Of a DNA stretch of 64,000 bases, positions 45,737 through 55,622 are shown piece by piece (within the stretch, counting starts at the first letter, position 1; each line of letters opens with the position of its first letter). The notes under the pieces are model-generated. The model was not told where the DNA came from and did no database searches. It was given only the letters and a program-made list of their open reading frames with translations. The stretch spans positions 434,001 to 498,000 of the forward strand of contig CP081940.1 in the NCBI GenBank assembly GCA_019823025.1. The letters are read 5' to 3'. The stretch comes from Methylophilales bacterium (lineage in GTDB: Bacteria > Pseudomonadota > Gammaproteobacteria > Burkholderiales > Methylophilaceae). The position numbers and the translations under genes were made by a program.

Positions 45737-46525
45737 TCAATTGTCCTTAATCCCCCAAAATTTATGAAGAAAATCTCCAAAAAAATTGATCGCAAAGACC
45801 ATAGACATTATGCTTGCACCAACAATAATTGCATAATGTGGGGAAGCCAGAAGATAGCGAACACTATCTCTCATCATCCCTCCCAAAGAAGCCTCAGGTG
45901 CCTGTAAGCCAAGACCTAGAAATGAGAGGCTTGCTTCAGCAATAATTAAACCTGCCACAGCATAAGTGGCCTCCACAATCATAGGAGTTGATAATGCAGG
46001 TAGGATATGGTGAAAAATTGTTCTTGATTTTGTGCTTCCCATTGACTGCGATGCCTTTACATAATCTTGCTCTTTAACGAGTAAGGTTTGTGCCCTTGCT
46101 AGCCTTGCATAACCGACCCAACCTCCAATAGAAAGCGCAATAATTAAATTTAATTTTCCTGGAGACAAAATGGCAGCAAATGCAATTGCAAGTAGGATGC
46201 CAGGAAAAGACATAAAAAGGGTCGTTATGAATTTTATAATCTGATCTAATTTTCCCCCTATGTACCCTGACAGCACACCTATAAATATTCCTGAAATGCT
46301 AGAGATAAATGTAACCCAAAAAATAATTAGAAATGAATTAATAAATCCATCAACTAACCTAAAATATATATCTCGACCAAAATCATCCTTACCAAACCAG
46401 TAGGTAAAGTTTGGGGTAGCAAGAATTTCCTCAACCTGCATAATACTTGAATCATAGCCGCTCAAAATCTTGTAAATAAGCGAGGAAGTCCAAAATAAAA
46501 TTATCGCTATAGCAGTTTGCTTCAT
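45737..46525 (-). CDS. Peptide ABC transporter permease, DppC/OppC type
   Basis: This 262-residue inner membrane permease has an N-terminal helix and five core helices. The ABC permease loop that contacts the ATPase is EQDYVKASQSMGSTKSRTIFHHILP (the EAA motif). ASLSFLGLGLQAPEASLGGMM near residue 210 is diagnostic of the DppC/OppC type. It pairs with the DppB-like gene four bases upstream. No ATPase gene is in this cluster. Confidence 0.92.
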   Translation of the reverse strand: MKQTAIAIILFWTSSLIYKILSGYDSSIMQVEEILATPNFTYWFGKDDFGRDIYFRLVDGFINSFLIIFWVTFISSISGIFIGVLSGYIGGKLDQIIKFITTLFMSFPGILLAIAFAAILSPGKLNLIIALSIGGWVGYARLARAQTLLVKEQDYVKASQSMGSTKSRTIFHHILPALSTPMIVEATYAVAGLIIAEASLSFLGLGLQAPEASLGGMMRDSVRYLLASPHYAIIVGASIMSMVFAINFFGDFLHKFWGIKDN

Positions 46526-46529
46526 ATCC

Positions 46530-47435
46530 TTAATGCCTCATTCTTGGATCTAAAAACCGATAAGCAACTTCAGTTAAAAAATTTATAAAGACGTATGATG
46601 ACGCAATAATCAAAATGCAGGCCTGCGTTACTGGATAATCTCTTGTTTGAATCGATGTAACTAATAGTCTACCTAAACCATCCCAGCTAAAAATAGTCTC
46701 TGTAATAACTGCACCTGACAATAATGAACCAAACTGCATACCGATAATAGTAATTAAGGGAATCAAAACCAACCTAAACATATGGTGCAATGTTATTGCT
46801 AACTCACCTAACCCTTTTGCTCTTGCTGTTCTAACTACATCTGAGTTAATAATCTCAAGCATAGAGTTTCTTGTCATTTTAATAATTACTGCAAGCAGCC
46901 CAAGCGAGAGAGTAAGGGCTGGCAAAATAATTGCATATTTACTTTCCATCCCGCTAACAGGAAGCAAGCCTAAATAAATAGACATCATTAAAATTAATAA
47001 TGGCCCGAGAAAAAAATGAGGAATAGAGATAAAAAATAAACTAACGTTAGTGATGCACCTATCAATATAACTCCCATGAAATTTGGCTGCCAGAATACCA
47101 CCTATGAAACCAAAAAAAATGGCAATGCCTAAAGCCAAAGAAGCAAGAGTGTAGGTGTTCTTCATGGCATCTAATAATTGAGGTTTAATTGGCATATTAG
47201 TTAGGATTGATGTCCCAAAATTACCCTGAGCTAACTGGCCAATTGAATTGATTATTTGTTCAATAATTGACTTATCTAGACCTAGCTCACTTCTTAATTT
47301 TTCTTGGTCTGTCAATGAAGACGACTCCCCCATCATAACCAAGACAGGGTCACCAGGAATAAGGTGAAGTATTAAAAAAGTTATGAGAAAAATACCAAAA
47401 ATTTGGCAAACACTTGTCAAGAGAAGCTTAAGCAA
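46530..47435 (-). CDS. Peptide ABC transporter permease, DppB/OppB type
   Basis: This 301-residue permease has six helices. The N terminus FLITFLILHLIPGDPVLVMMG is the DppB/OppB hallmark, and the EAA loop reads DVVRTARAKGLGELAITLHH. It ends VAYRFLDPRMRH, the usual family end. Its partner permease follows by four bases and a YkuD-family enzyme precedes it by two, so all are one operon. The substrate is set by the binding protein upstream and is probably a peptide or murein peptide. Confidence 0.92.
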   Translation of the reverse strand: MLKLLLTSVCQIFGIFLITFLILHLIPGDPVLVMMGESSSLTDQEKLRSELGLDKSIIEQIINSIGQLAQGNFGTSILTNMPIKPQLLDAMKNTYTLASLALGIAIFFGFIGGILAAKFHGSYIDRCITNVSLFFISIPHFFLGPLLILMMSIYLGLLPVSGMESKYAIILPALTLSLGLLAVIIKMTRNSMLEIINSDVVRTARAKGLGELAITLHHMFRLVLIPLITIIGMQFGSLLSGAVITETIFSWDGLGRLLVTSIQTRDYPVTQACILIIASSYVFINFLTEVAYRFLDPRMRH

Positions 47436-47437
47436 AA

Positions 47438-47941
47438 TTAATTCTCATTAATAAAGACACTAGTTCCCAGCGATACAAGATTAAAAAGTTCAATGACATC
47501 CCTATTGCCCATTCTAATGCATCCCTCAGAGATAGGATGTCCTAGGTCTTTCTCATAGGGAGTACCATGAATATAGATGTACCTTTGCATCGTATCAACA
47601 TCCCCTAAGCGGTTAAAGCCCACCTCACACCCTGATAACCAAATAATTCTTGATAATATCCAATCTTTTTGAGGTTCGGATAGATAAGATTCGGCAGTCC
47701 AAATTTCATTTGTTGGTCTTCGAGCTGAAAAAACCGTAAATATAGGAAGTGTATCCCCTATTTTAGCTCTTACAATATGCTTTCCTAGAGGTGTTTTAAA
47801 GCTATCCTTTTGTTGGCCAACACCTCTTTTTGCTGTGGAAATTGAAAAGCGTTTCATTAGGATGCCTTTATCAAAAAAAGATAAATTCTGTTTTTTTATT
47901 GAGACATCGACATATGTGCTATTAATTTTTTTTAATCCCAT
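47438..47941 (-). CDS. YkuD-family enzyme, likely cytoplasmic L,D-carboxypeptidase
   Basis: This 167-residue protein is built almost wholly of a YkuD catalytic domain. The motif H125-G-T ... S-E-G-C141-I-R-M holds the nucleophile Cys. Most YkuD proteins are exported L,D-transpeptidases; this one has no signal peptide or membrane helix, so it should act in the cytoplasm. Cytoplasmic YkuD enzymes such as ElsL of Acinetobacter trim the terminal D-Ala from recycled tetrapeptides. Its place between a peptide-binding protein and peptide permeases, with nagZ below, supports that role. It overlaps the binding protein gene by 20 bases. Confidence 0.78.
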   Translation of the reverse strand: MGLKKINSTYVDVSIKKQNLSFFDKGILMKRFSISTAKRGVGQQKDSFKTPLGKHIVRAKIGDTLPIFTVFSARRPTNEIWTAESYLSEPQKDWILSRIIWLSGCEVGFNRLGDVDTMQRYIYIHGTPYEKDLGHPISEGCIRMGNRDVIELFNLVSLGTSVFINEN

Positions 47942-49373
47942 CTAATCCATTCCAGCTACCATCAAATGAAAGTTTATAATTTGAGATGTTTTTTCTAAAA
48001 GCAGCAAATCCACCCTCATACCATAATGGAATAAGCCCCGTATCTCGATAAGCTTTTAATATTACCTTATTCCAAACATTTTTTTCTATTGCCTCTGATA
48101 AATGTTGATCCATCCTTTTATTTATATACTGACCCCTATTAAGCCCTACAGGCGGTAATTGAGTTGAAGAAAAAATTTTAAAATAGATATCAGGATTAGT
48201 GATGCCCACCCAAGTTAATGTATATAGCTGAAAATTACCTGACTGGATGTCCCTGAAAAAAGTACCCCAATCTAATGACTTTATCTCTAAATCAATACCA
48301 ACATCCTTTAGTTGTTTTTGGATAATTGTTGCAATCTTTACTCTAAATGGGTCAGTAGATGTCTTTAAAATCAATTTTATTGGTTTTGTTATATCCATCT
48401 GTGAGATTAATTTTCTTGCCTCATTAGGATCATAGTTATCATCTGTTATATCGATACTGGCCCAATGCTCAGGAGGGAGAATTTGCTGAGAAAGTCTTGA
48501 TTTTTCTGGTAAAAAAAACTCTAGGATCTCTCTTTGGTTTATAGCCAATAATAGCGCCCTCCGAAATTGAATATTTTTAAGGTACTTATCCTTAAAATTA
48601 AATCCAACGTAGGAAACGTTTGATCCAAAACTAGATATCACATTTAAATTTTTATTATCTTGAATCACTTTTATCATTTCAAAAGGAAGGTCATTTTGTA
48701 TTAAATCTATTTCTCCATTTATTAGTTTTAATAACCGTACCGTAGGATCTTTAATTTCAATTAAATTAATCCTTTGATCATCTTTGCGTCTAACTAGTTT
48801 GATGTTTGGGGAGCTCTCTATCATTTTAAAAATACCTGATCCCGCTGGATTAACAGAAAAGTTATGATTTTCCTTTAATAATTTTTCAGGAAGAATAAAA
48901 AAATTAAGCTGTGATAAGAAATTGGGTTCATTTTTAAAAAGATGGATGTGAAAAATATTATCTGATACCTTTTCGATGGACTTTATATTTTTAAGTTGTT
49001 GATAATAGGGTGATGTGGAAAGATCTTTTAAATTTGAAATGGTAGCTATTATATCGTTAATATTTAAGGTGCCCCCTCCGCTAAAACTCGGTAAGTCTTT
49101 CTTTAACTGAAAAGCATATTGAAGGTTATTTTTTTTCTTAAACGTAACGACATTTGATCTTGGGAGGAACTCATCGTCTAGATAGATGAAGGATGTATAA
49201 ATTAGGTAGGATAATTTTTTTGATGCAGCATCTGATTGAAATCTTGGGTCAAGTTGTTGGGGTTTTTGGGCTATCCCAAATCTAATTTCATCCTCATCAA
49301 AATTTTCAGCACAACCAAGCAACAAAAAAGCCAACAGAAAATGTAGGCTCATTTTTTGTAATAGATTTAACAC
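47922..49373 (-). CDS. Peptide-type ABC transporter substrate-binding lipoprotein
   Basis: This 483-residue family 5 solute-binding protein has a lipoprotein signal with lipobox LLLGC. A start at an internal ATG seven codons in (MSLHFLLAFLLLGC) is equally good. The family pattern includes PQQLDPRFQSDAASKKLSYL near the mature N terminus and RRALLLAINQREI around residue 275. Members bind peptides, murein peptides or nickel. In this cluster a murein tripeptide/tetrapeptide ligand is the most attractive guess. It is the first gene of the transport operon, after the exonuclease gene. Confidence 0.88.
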   Translation of the reverse strand: MLNLLQKMSLHFLLAFLLLGCAENFDEDEIRFGIAQKPQQLDPRFQSDAASKKLSYLIYTSFIYLDDEFLPRSNVVTFKKKNNLQYAFQLKKDLPSFSGGGTLNINDIIATISNLKDLSTSPYYQQLKNIKSIEKVSDNIFHIHLFKNEPNFLSQLNFFILPEKLLKENHNFSVNPAGSGIFKMIESSPNIKLVRRKDDQRINLIEIKDPTVRLLKLINGEIDLIQNDLPFEMIKVIQDNKNLNVISSFGSNVSYVGFNFKDKYLKNIQFRRALLLAINQREILEFFLPEKSRLSQQILPPEHWASIDITDDNYDPNEARKLISQMDITKPIKLILKTSTDPFRVKIATIIQKQLKDVGIDLEIKSLDWGTFFRDIQSGNFQLYTLTWVGITNPDIYFKIFSSTQLPPVGLNRGQYINKRMDQHLSEAIEKNVWNKVILKAYRDTGLIPLWYEGGFAAFRKNISNYKLSFDGSWNGLDGIKKN

Positions 49374-49410
49374 TAGGTTATATTTTTTAAAAAATTTTTA
49401 AATTCAAATT

Positions 49411-50184
49411 TCATGCCCATGCTTTTAAAAAATTATCCCAATGAGATTTTTTGTAATTGCTAATAGCGTTTCTAAATTGATCTATTTCAAACTCATAAGC
49501 GTTAGATGTTAATTCTTTTTTTGACAATAAGTACCTCAAATAAACTAAATATGTGTTGGCAACGTCGGTCTCACAGTAATTTCTTATCGATGCTAAGTCC
49601 CCATTTAAAAATGCCTCCCAGACCTTACCTCCATCCATATCAAGCTTTCCAGGAAAGCCATAAACCTTACATATTTCATTTAATGACGCGTTATTTCTCC
49701 CATTAAACATAGCTAAAGTATCCATCAGATCGAGGTGCCTTCGATGATATCTACTCATATAATTATTCCATTTAAATTCAGAATAATTTTCACCGGTATC
49801 AAAATAAATTTCTGATGAAATTTTATTAGCAAGCATTCGGTAATTTAAGACTGGTAAATCAAAGCCACTCCCATTCCAGGATACTAAGTTTGGAGAATAT
49901 TTATCCAAACCTTCAAAAAAATGCTTTAAAATTCCCGCCTCATCAGTTTCTTCATTGCCAAGCGTCCATACTTCTAACCTATCATCTGTTTTTAGTACGC
50001 AAGAGATTGCAACCACTTGATGCAGGTGCACCGGCAAGAAATCATGCCCAACTTTCTGCCGCCTCTTAAAATTAGCAATATTCACTACATCGAAATCAGA
50101 CAGGGTTTCATCTAAATTGTATAAACGCCTAATACTTTTAATATCAGGGATTGTTTCTAAATCAAATATAAGGGTTGGAATCAA
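49411..50184 (-). CDS. 3'-5' exonuclease, PolB-like (DnaQ fold)
   Basis: This 257-residue protein carries the three DEDD exonuclease motifs: LIFDLETIPD (Exo I, residues 5-14), SWNGSGFDLPVLNYR (Exo II) and YCETDVANTYLVYLR (Exo III). It has no polymerase domain and matches the family of predicted stand-alone PolB-like 3'-5' exonucleases found widely in Betaproteobacteria. The substrate is not known. It follows cysM by three bases. Confidence 0.88.
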   Translation of the reverse strand: MIPTLIFDLETIPDIKSIRRLYNLDETLSDFDVVNIANFKRRQKVGHDFLPVHLHQVVAISCVLKTDDRLEVWTLGNEETDEAGILKHFFEGLDKYSPNLVSWNGSGFDLPVLNYRMLANKISSEIYFDTGENYSEFKWNNYMSRYHRRHLDLMDTLAMFNGRNNASLNEICKVYGFPGKLDMDGGKVWEAFLNGDLASIRNYCETDVANTYLVYLRYLLSKKELTSNAYEFEIDQFRNAISNYKKSHWDNFLKAWA

Positions 50185-50187
50185 AAT

Positions 50188-51075
50188 TTATTTAGGAAAT
50201 ATTCCAGTTGAAAGATATCTGTCACCCCGATCACAGGCGATTGAAACAATATGTGAATTAGGGTTTTTCTTGGCTATTTGCAATGCTACAAAAAGTGCCC
50301 CCCCTGTTGATGCACCAGAAAAAATTCCCTCTTTTTTTGCAAGATTTCTAGCAGTATCTTCGGCATTTTTCTGAGAAACGTTTACAATTTCGTCGATATT
50401 ATCATCTGAAAAAATTGATGGTAAATACTCTTTTGGCCACTTCCTTATTCCTGGTATTTGTGCGCCCTCTTCTGGTTGGACGCCAATAATTTGAATGTTC
50501 TTATTTTTTTCTTTTAAAAATTTTGAAGTACCCACGATGGTTCCTGTCGTGCCCATACTTGAAATAAAGTGGGTCACCTTTTTGTTTGTATCACGCCAAA
50601 TTTCTGGCCCTGTTCCCTCATAATGTGCCTTAGGATTATTGGTATTACCAAACTGATCTAAAACAATACCCATTCCTTTTTTTTGCATGCCAAGTGCCGT
50701 ATCCCTTGCTAACTCCATACTTCCTTCCTGAGAGGTAAGGATAATTTCTGCGCCAAAAGCCTTCATCGTTTGTCTTCTCTCAATTGATTGATTTTCAGGC
50801 ATTATTAGTACCATTTTATATCCTCTCATGGCCGCCACCATCGCTAGCGCAATACCCGTATTACCAGATGTTGCTTCAATCAGTGTATCCCCCGGCTTAA
50901 TTTTTCCAGACAATTCAGCTTCATTGATCATAAAAAAAGCAGGTCTATCTTTAACTGAGCCTGCAGGGTTATTGCCCTCTAGCTTAAGATATATCTCGCC
51001 ACCTTTTATATCACTCAGTCTTTTGATTTTTGCAAGAGGTGTATTTCCAATTGTTGCTTCAAGTGTATTTTTCAT
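50188..51075 (-). CDS. cysM: Cysteine synthase B
   Basis: This 295-residue pyridoxal-phosphate enzyme makes cysteine from O-acetylserine and sulfide or thiosulfate. The PLP lysine is K42 in NNPAGSVKDRPA; the phosphate-binding loop is the second glycine-rich stretch, SSMGTTGTIVGTS, and ATSGNTGIALA binds the substrate carboxylate. The short length (about 295) and the EGAQIPGIRKWP stretch fit CysM rather than CysK. It lies two bases after dsbB. Confidence 0.95.
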   Translation of the reverse strand: MKNTLEATIGNTPLAKIKRLSDIKGGEIYLKLEGNNPAGSVKDRPAFFMINEAELSGKIKPGDTLIEATSGNTGIALAMVAAMRGYKMVLIMPENQSIERRQTMKAFGAEIILTSQEGSMELARDTALGMQKKGMGIVLDQFGNTNNPKAHYEGTGPEIWRDTNKKVTHFISSMGTTGTIVGTSKFLKEKNKNIQIIGVQPEEGAQIPGIRKWPKEYLPSIFSDDNIDEIVNVSQKNAEDTARNLAKKEGIFSGASTGGALFVALQIAKKNPNSHIVSIACDRGDRYLSTGIFPK

Positions 51076-51077
51076 TT

Positions 51078-51569
51078 TTAATATTTTTTATAAATATAAA
51101 TTGCCACCAAGATAAACAATAGGTAGTTCAGTAAAGCTAATTGTGGCAAGGTTATACCAAATAACGTCCAGTCGATTGAAGAACAGTCACCAGCTCCCCT
51201 GAAAAGCAATTCGAAGGCTTCTGACAATGGAAAACTATCGAACATATAATCTAGATCTAACCCACACTCGGCTGGGACAGAAATTATTTTGCTCTGAATT
51301 AAAATATGTCTCACGGAAAAAACTACTCCCGTAATGTTGATCAAAAGTAACGCTATCAGATGAAAAATTTTGATTATCTTAAGAGGGTTAAAGAAGCTAA
51401 AGAAAAAGAATGCGCCTCCAGCGACAATAAATATAATTCTCTGGGTAATGCAGAGTGGGCAGGGTTCTAATTGAAACCTTTCCTGAATGTAGAGCGCCGC
51501 AACAACGAGAAAAAAAGAAAATAATGCAGCTAAAAGATTAGTCGCTTTGAAAGATAAATTAAATTTCAT
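51078..51569 (-). CDS. dsbB: Disulfide bond formation protein B
   Basis: This 163-residue inner membrane protein reoxidises DsbA and passes electrons to quinone. It has four hydrophobic helices and the two periplasmic cysteine pairs: C37-P-L-C40 (EPCPLCITQR) and C102 / C129 (AECGLD and GAGDCSSIDW). Length is typical. It is divergent from xseA with a 56-base gap. Confidence 0.95.
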   Translation of the reverse strand: MKFNLSFKATNLLAALFSFFLVVAALYIQERFQLEPCPLCITQRIIFIVAGGAFFFFSFFNPLKIIKIFHLIALLLINITGVVFSVRHILIQSKIISVPAECGLDLDYMFDSFPLSEAFELLFRGAGDCSSIDWTLFGITLPQLALLNYLLFILVAIYIYKKY

Positions 51570-51625
51570 ATATTTAAAATTTTCAGTAAAAGTCCTATAA
51601 TGTTAACTCATTAAATGAGAATATT

Positions 51626-52852
51626 TTGAATACTCCTATCATAAACGACTTTATTTCTGATGAACCAAAAATTTTCTCAGTCTCTGAAATCAATCGACTT
51701 GTAAAAAAAGTTTTAACAGATAGTTTTGATTCGGTCTGGATTAAAGGCGAAATATCAAATTTTACTAAGGCCAGCTCGGGGCATTGGTACTTCACAATCA
51801 AGGACAATACCTCCCAAGTCAGGTGTACTATGTTTAGAGGTAAAAATAATTTTGTTAATTGGGATGTAAAGGATGGAGATCTTGTTGAAATACACTGTGA
51901 TATAAGCCTCTATGAAGCTAGAGGTGAGTACCAATTAAATGTAAATAAAATTCAAAAATCTGGCCTGGGTGAACTATTCGAAGCCTTTCAACTATTAAAA
52001 ACAAAATTAGAAAAAGAAGGTTTGTTTGATGAAAAAAATAAAAAAAGTATCCCTGACTCTATAAAAACAATTGGGGTCATTTCATCAGAAAGTGGTGCTG
52101 TGATTAAAGATATTATAAGTACAATTAACAGGCGAAATAGATATATCAATATCATCATCTACCCCACACAAGTTCAAGGGCCTGCATCCATAGAGAATAT
52201 TATCAGTGCCATTCAATCTGCAAATATAAGAAACGAGGTCGATGTATTAATTATTGCTCGCGGTGGTGGTTCAATTGAAGACCTATGGTCCTTTAATGAT
52301 GAAAAAGTTGTTAGAGCAATAGCCTCATCAAACATAGCGACAATTTCTGCTGTTGGACATGAAACAGATTTCACGATAGCTGATTTTATTGCTGATTTAA
52401 GAGCTCCAACCCCAACAGCCGCTGCAGAGATAGTCAGTAGTGAGTTATCCTTATTTTTTGAAAATCTTGCCTCTTTTCAACAAGATCTTTTCCAAATTAT
52501 GCAGAATAAATTCCATGAGATACATCAGATAATTGACCAATATGAAAAAAGATTACTGTCCCCACAGGAAAAAATCAAAACTCAAAATATACTCATTGAA
52601 AACTTATCAAAAAGAATTCAAACTTCAATGCTAAGGTATCTAGAGATGTATCAAAATAAAGTTGAATCATTGGAACAAAGCTTAATCCTACTAAATCCTG
52701 ATGAGATATTATCAAGAGGATACGCTATAGCGTTCAGTGAAAATAATAAGGCTATTACGAATGTGGAGGATATTTCTTTGAATGATAAGATCAAAATTAA
52801 GTTACATCACGGTCTAGTTAATACTTCAGTAACTGATAAAACAAATGGATAA
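51626..52852 (+). CDS. xseA: Exodeoxyribonuclease VII large subunit
   Basis: This 408-residue catalytic subunit degrades single-stranded DNA with XseB. N-terminal OB fold (about 20-110, FSVSEINRLVKKVL and VRCTMFRG), then the nuclease core with GVISSESGAVIKDI, IIARGGGSIEDLWSFNDE and AVGHETDFTIADFIADLRAPTP, and a coiled-coil C terminus. Length is slightly short but complete. The frame begins with TTG at 51626, overlapped by the stop of a four-codon frame (ATG 51615). It ends eight bases inside kup. Confidence 0.96.
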   Translation: MNTPIINDFISDEPKIFSVSEINRLVKKVLTDSFDSVWIKGEISNFTKASSGHWYFTIKDNTSQVRCTMFRGKNNFVNWDVKDGDLVEIHCDISLYEARGEYQLNVNKIQKSGLGELFEAFQLLKTKLEKEGLFDEKNKKSIPDSIKTIGVISSESGAVIKDIISTINRRNRYINIIIYPTQVQGPASIENIISAIQSANIRNEVDVLIIARGGGSIEDLWSFNDEKVVRAIASSNIATISAVGHETDFTIADFIADLRAPTPTAAAEIVSSELSLFFENLASFQQDLFQIMQNKFHEIHQIIDQYEKRLLSPQEKIKTQNILIENLSKRIQTSMLRYLEMYQNKVESLEQSLILLNPDEILSRGYAIAFSENNKAITNVEDISLNDKIKIKLHHGLVNTSVTDKTNG

Positions 52853-54725
52853 AAAAAATAATCAGGATTCAAAGTTCTTAGTCCTTTGTTTGGGTGCCCT
52901 TGGGGTTGTGTTTGGGGATATTGGAACAAGCCCACTCTACGCAATAAAAGAAATATTTGCGATAAATAACAATATATTAACGCTCACCAATTCCAATATG
53001 CTCGGCATTTTGTCACTTATCTTTTGGTCTTTAATTTCAATCGTTTCTATTAAATATATTCTCTTCATTATGCGAGCAAATAATAATGGAGAAGGCGGTA
53101 TTATGGCGTTGCTCTCCCTTGCCACTCGAAATGCAAAAACCAAAAGAAAAAAATTGATAATCATCTCTATCGGGATGCTGGGTGCCGCCATGTTTTATGC
53201 AGATGCCATGATCACTCCGGCAATATCAGTCATTTCTGCAATAGAAGGTATCGAACTAATAACGCCCGCTTTTAGTGAGTATATTGTGCCCATCACGCTC
53301 ATTATTATCTTTGGATTATTTTGGACGCAGAGTAAAGGCACGGGTGCGGTAGGTTTTATGTTTGGGCCAGTTATGCTTGTATGGTTTTTAGTATTAACGA
53401 TGCTTGGTATCTATAACATTATTCAAGAGCCATCCGTATTGTTAGCTCTCAACCCAGTGTATGCCTTCAACTTTTTTTCATCACAATTTTCTATAGCATT
53501 CATAACGCTTGGCGCGGTCGTATTATGTGTTACCGGGGTAGAGTCTCTTTACGCTGACATGGGACATTTTGGAAGGAATCCAATCAAGGTAACATGGTTC
53601 AGCTTTGTATTTCCGGCCTTAACTATCAATTACTTTGGTCAGGGTGCGCTGATCTTAAGTGATCCAAGTACAATAAAGAACCCTTTCTATCTGATGGCAC
53701 CAGAATGGATGACACTCCCACTCGTCATTATGGCAACAGTTGCCACAATTATTGCTTCTCAGGCATGTATTACCGGAGCATTTTCTGTCTCGAGGCAAGC
53801 ATTGCAGCTTGGCTTTATCCCGCGAATGAGAATTGACCACACCTCTGAAGATCAACAAGGTCAAATTTATTTACCAAGGGTAAATTGGATGTTGATGATT
53901 GGAGTTATGAGTGTGGTAGCGATATTTCAAAGTTCAAGTGCTCTTGCAAATGCCTACGGAATTGCGATTACCCTTGATATGATAATAGCCACTATCCTTG
54001 CAGGCTTTGTGATGCACGAAATATGGAAATGGAAATGGAGATATACGCTGGCCTTCCTAGCTATCTTTTTAACAATAGATGTTATTTTCTTCTTATCAAA
54101 TATTATTAAAGTACCATCTGGTGGATGGTTCCCGCTTTTAGTTGGGATTATTTTTGTCTTTCTAATTTCAACTTGGAAAAAAGGTAGAAAAATTTTATTT
54201 AAAAAAACTAAGAATGAAACTATGGAGATTGATTATTTTTTTAAAGAAATGAAAAAAAATATAAAAGCACGGGTCGATGGCACCGCAGTTTTCTTGACCC
54301 CGAACCCTGATGGCGTTCCACACTCATTACTTCATAATTTAAAGCACAATAAAGTCCTTCATAAGCGAGTCATCTTATTATCAGTGAAATTTAAGGGCTA
54401 CCCTCATGCAGATAAAAAAAATATTATTTCTATAAAGAAACTCCCTAATAATTTTTATAAAGTTATTCTTAATTACGGCTATAAAGACCTTACAAAAATA
54501 CCGCAGGACTTGGCAAGAAATCTTAAAGGAACCATTACCTTAGACCCAATGGATACCTCATATTTTGTGGGTAAAGAGAGTCTAGTTATTAGATCAGGCA
54601 AAGAGATGAATTTCTTTAGAAAAACTATTTTCTCTTACCAGTTTAGGACGTCAGAAAATATCACTAATCAATTTAACTTACCAGTTAATAGAGTCGTTGA
54701 GCTAGGGAGTAAGGTTGTCTTTTAA
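52845..54725 (+). CDS. kup: Low-affinity potassium transporter Kup
   Basis: This 626-residue potassium uptake protein has about 12 hydrophobic helices (1-450) and a C-terminal cytoplasmic domain. Signatures: GALGVVFGDIGTSPLYAIKE at the N terminus with the conserved Asp and Gly, NNGEGGIMALLSLA, and GMLGAAMFYADAMITPAISV. Length is normal. It overlaps xseA by eight bases (its ATG sits before the xseA TAA) and the next gene by one. Confidence 0.97.
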   Translation: MDKKNNQDSKFLVLCLGALGVVFGDIGTSPLYAIKEIFAINNNILTLTNSNMLGILSLIFWSLISIVSIKYILFIMRANNNGEGGIMALLSLATRNAKTKRKKLIIISIGMLGAAMFYADAMITPAISVISAIEGIELITPAFSEYIVPITLIIIFGLFWTQSKGTGAVGFMFGPVMLVWFLVLTMLGIYNIIQEPSVLLALNPVYAFNFFSSQFSIAFITLGAVVLCVTGVESLYADMGHFGRNPIKVTWFSFVFPALTINYFGQGALILSDPSTIKNPFYLMAPEWMTLPLVIMATVATIIASQACITGAFSVSRQALQLGFIPRMRIDHTSEDQQGQIYLPRVNWMLMIGVMSVVAIFQSSSALANAYGIAITLDMIIATILAGFVMHEIWKWKWRYTLAFLAIFLTIDVIFFLSNIIKVPSGGWFPLLVGIIFVFLISTWKKGRKILFKKTKNETMEIDYFFKEMKKNIKARVDGTAVFLTPNPDGVPHSLLHNLKHNKVLHKRVILLSVKFKGYPHADKKNIISIKKLPNNFYKVILNYGYKDLTKIPQDLARNLKGTITLDPMDTSYFVGKESLVIRSGKEMNFFRKTIFSYQFRTSENITNQFNLPVNRVVELGSKVVF

Positions 54726-55555
54726 TGAAATATAAAAGAAATATTTATATTGCATTCACTATTTTAACGATTTTCTTTGGCTGCACTTCGACAACAAAGA
54801 AATCTGATTCAGACGTAGATCGAATTCAATTGATGATTCTTCCTGAATACATGGCTATGAATATGTCCCAGAGTGGTTACACTGAGATTCTTGATAATGC
54901 AAATAAGGATGGTATTTTAAATACAGATACCATACAAGTCGAAAGAGTAAGGGAGATATCATATAACTTAATAAACCAAACATATATTTTTAGAGAAGAC
55001 GCCCAGGATTGGAATTGGGAAATCAATGTTATTGATAGCGAGTTAATTAATGCCTTTTGCATGCCAGGTGGAAAAATAGTAGTTTACTCAGGCCTTATCA
55101 ATAAATTAGATGCAACTGATGATGAGCTCGCTGCCGTTATTGGTCATGAGATAGCACATGCACTAAGAGAGCATGGAAGAGAAAGAATGTCATCTGCACT
55201 AGTCCAACAAGTAGGAATCTTAGGGTTTGCGATATTTCTTAGCAATCAAGATGGGAGCTTTATTTCTAAGCAAGCCATCCTTCAGGGGGTGGCTTTGGGA
55301 ACCACATTATTTTTTGCCCTACCTAATAGCAGAGAACAGGAAAGAGAGGCTGATGATATGGGTCTTGAGTTAACCGCTCTTGCAGGTTACAACCCAATGG
55401 CAGCGGTCAGCCTATGGCGAAAAATGGATGCACAATCTGAATCTCAGCCCCCTGAATTTTTAAGTACCCATCCGTCGAATGAAAATAGAATTCAAGACCT
55501 CCAGATTGAGGCAAAAAAATATGAAAAGCTTTATAAGGAAAACAAAATTAATTAA
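54725..55555 (+). CDS. M48 family metalloprotease, lipoprotein
   Basis: This 276-residue secreted zinc protease has a lipoprotein signal (lipid cysteine C20, IFFGC). The zinc site is H141-E-I-A-H145, with the third ligand in REQEREADDMGLELTALAG. This matches the LoiP/YcaL type of envelope proteases, which work in outer membrane quality control. No TPR repeats follow, unlike BepA. Its ATG overlaps the kup stop by one base, so it is translated with kup, though a functional tie is not evident. Confidence 0.92.
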   Translation: MKYKRNIYIAFTILTIFFGCTSTTKKSDSDVDRIQLMILPEYMAMNMSQSGYTEILDNANKDGILNTDTIQVERVREISYNLINQTYIFREDAQDWNWEINVIDSELINAFCMPGGKIVVYSGLINKLDATDDELAAVIGHEIAHALREHGRERMSSALVQQVGILGFAIFLSNQDGSFISKQAILQGVALGTTLFFALPNSREQEREADDMGLELTALAGYNPMAAVSLWRKMDAQSESQPPEFLSTHPSNENRIQDLQIEAKKYEKLYKENKIN

Positions 55556-55622
55556 TTCAGGGCCTTTATTTAATTATATTTACTGTAAAATACGCTTTTT
55601 TAATAAATAAAATTTAACAATA

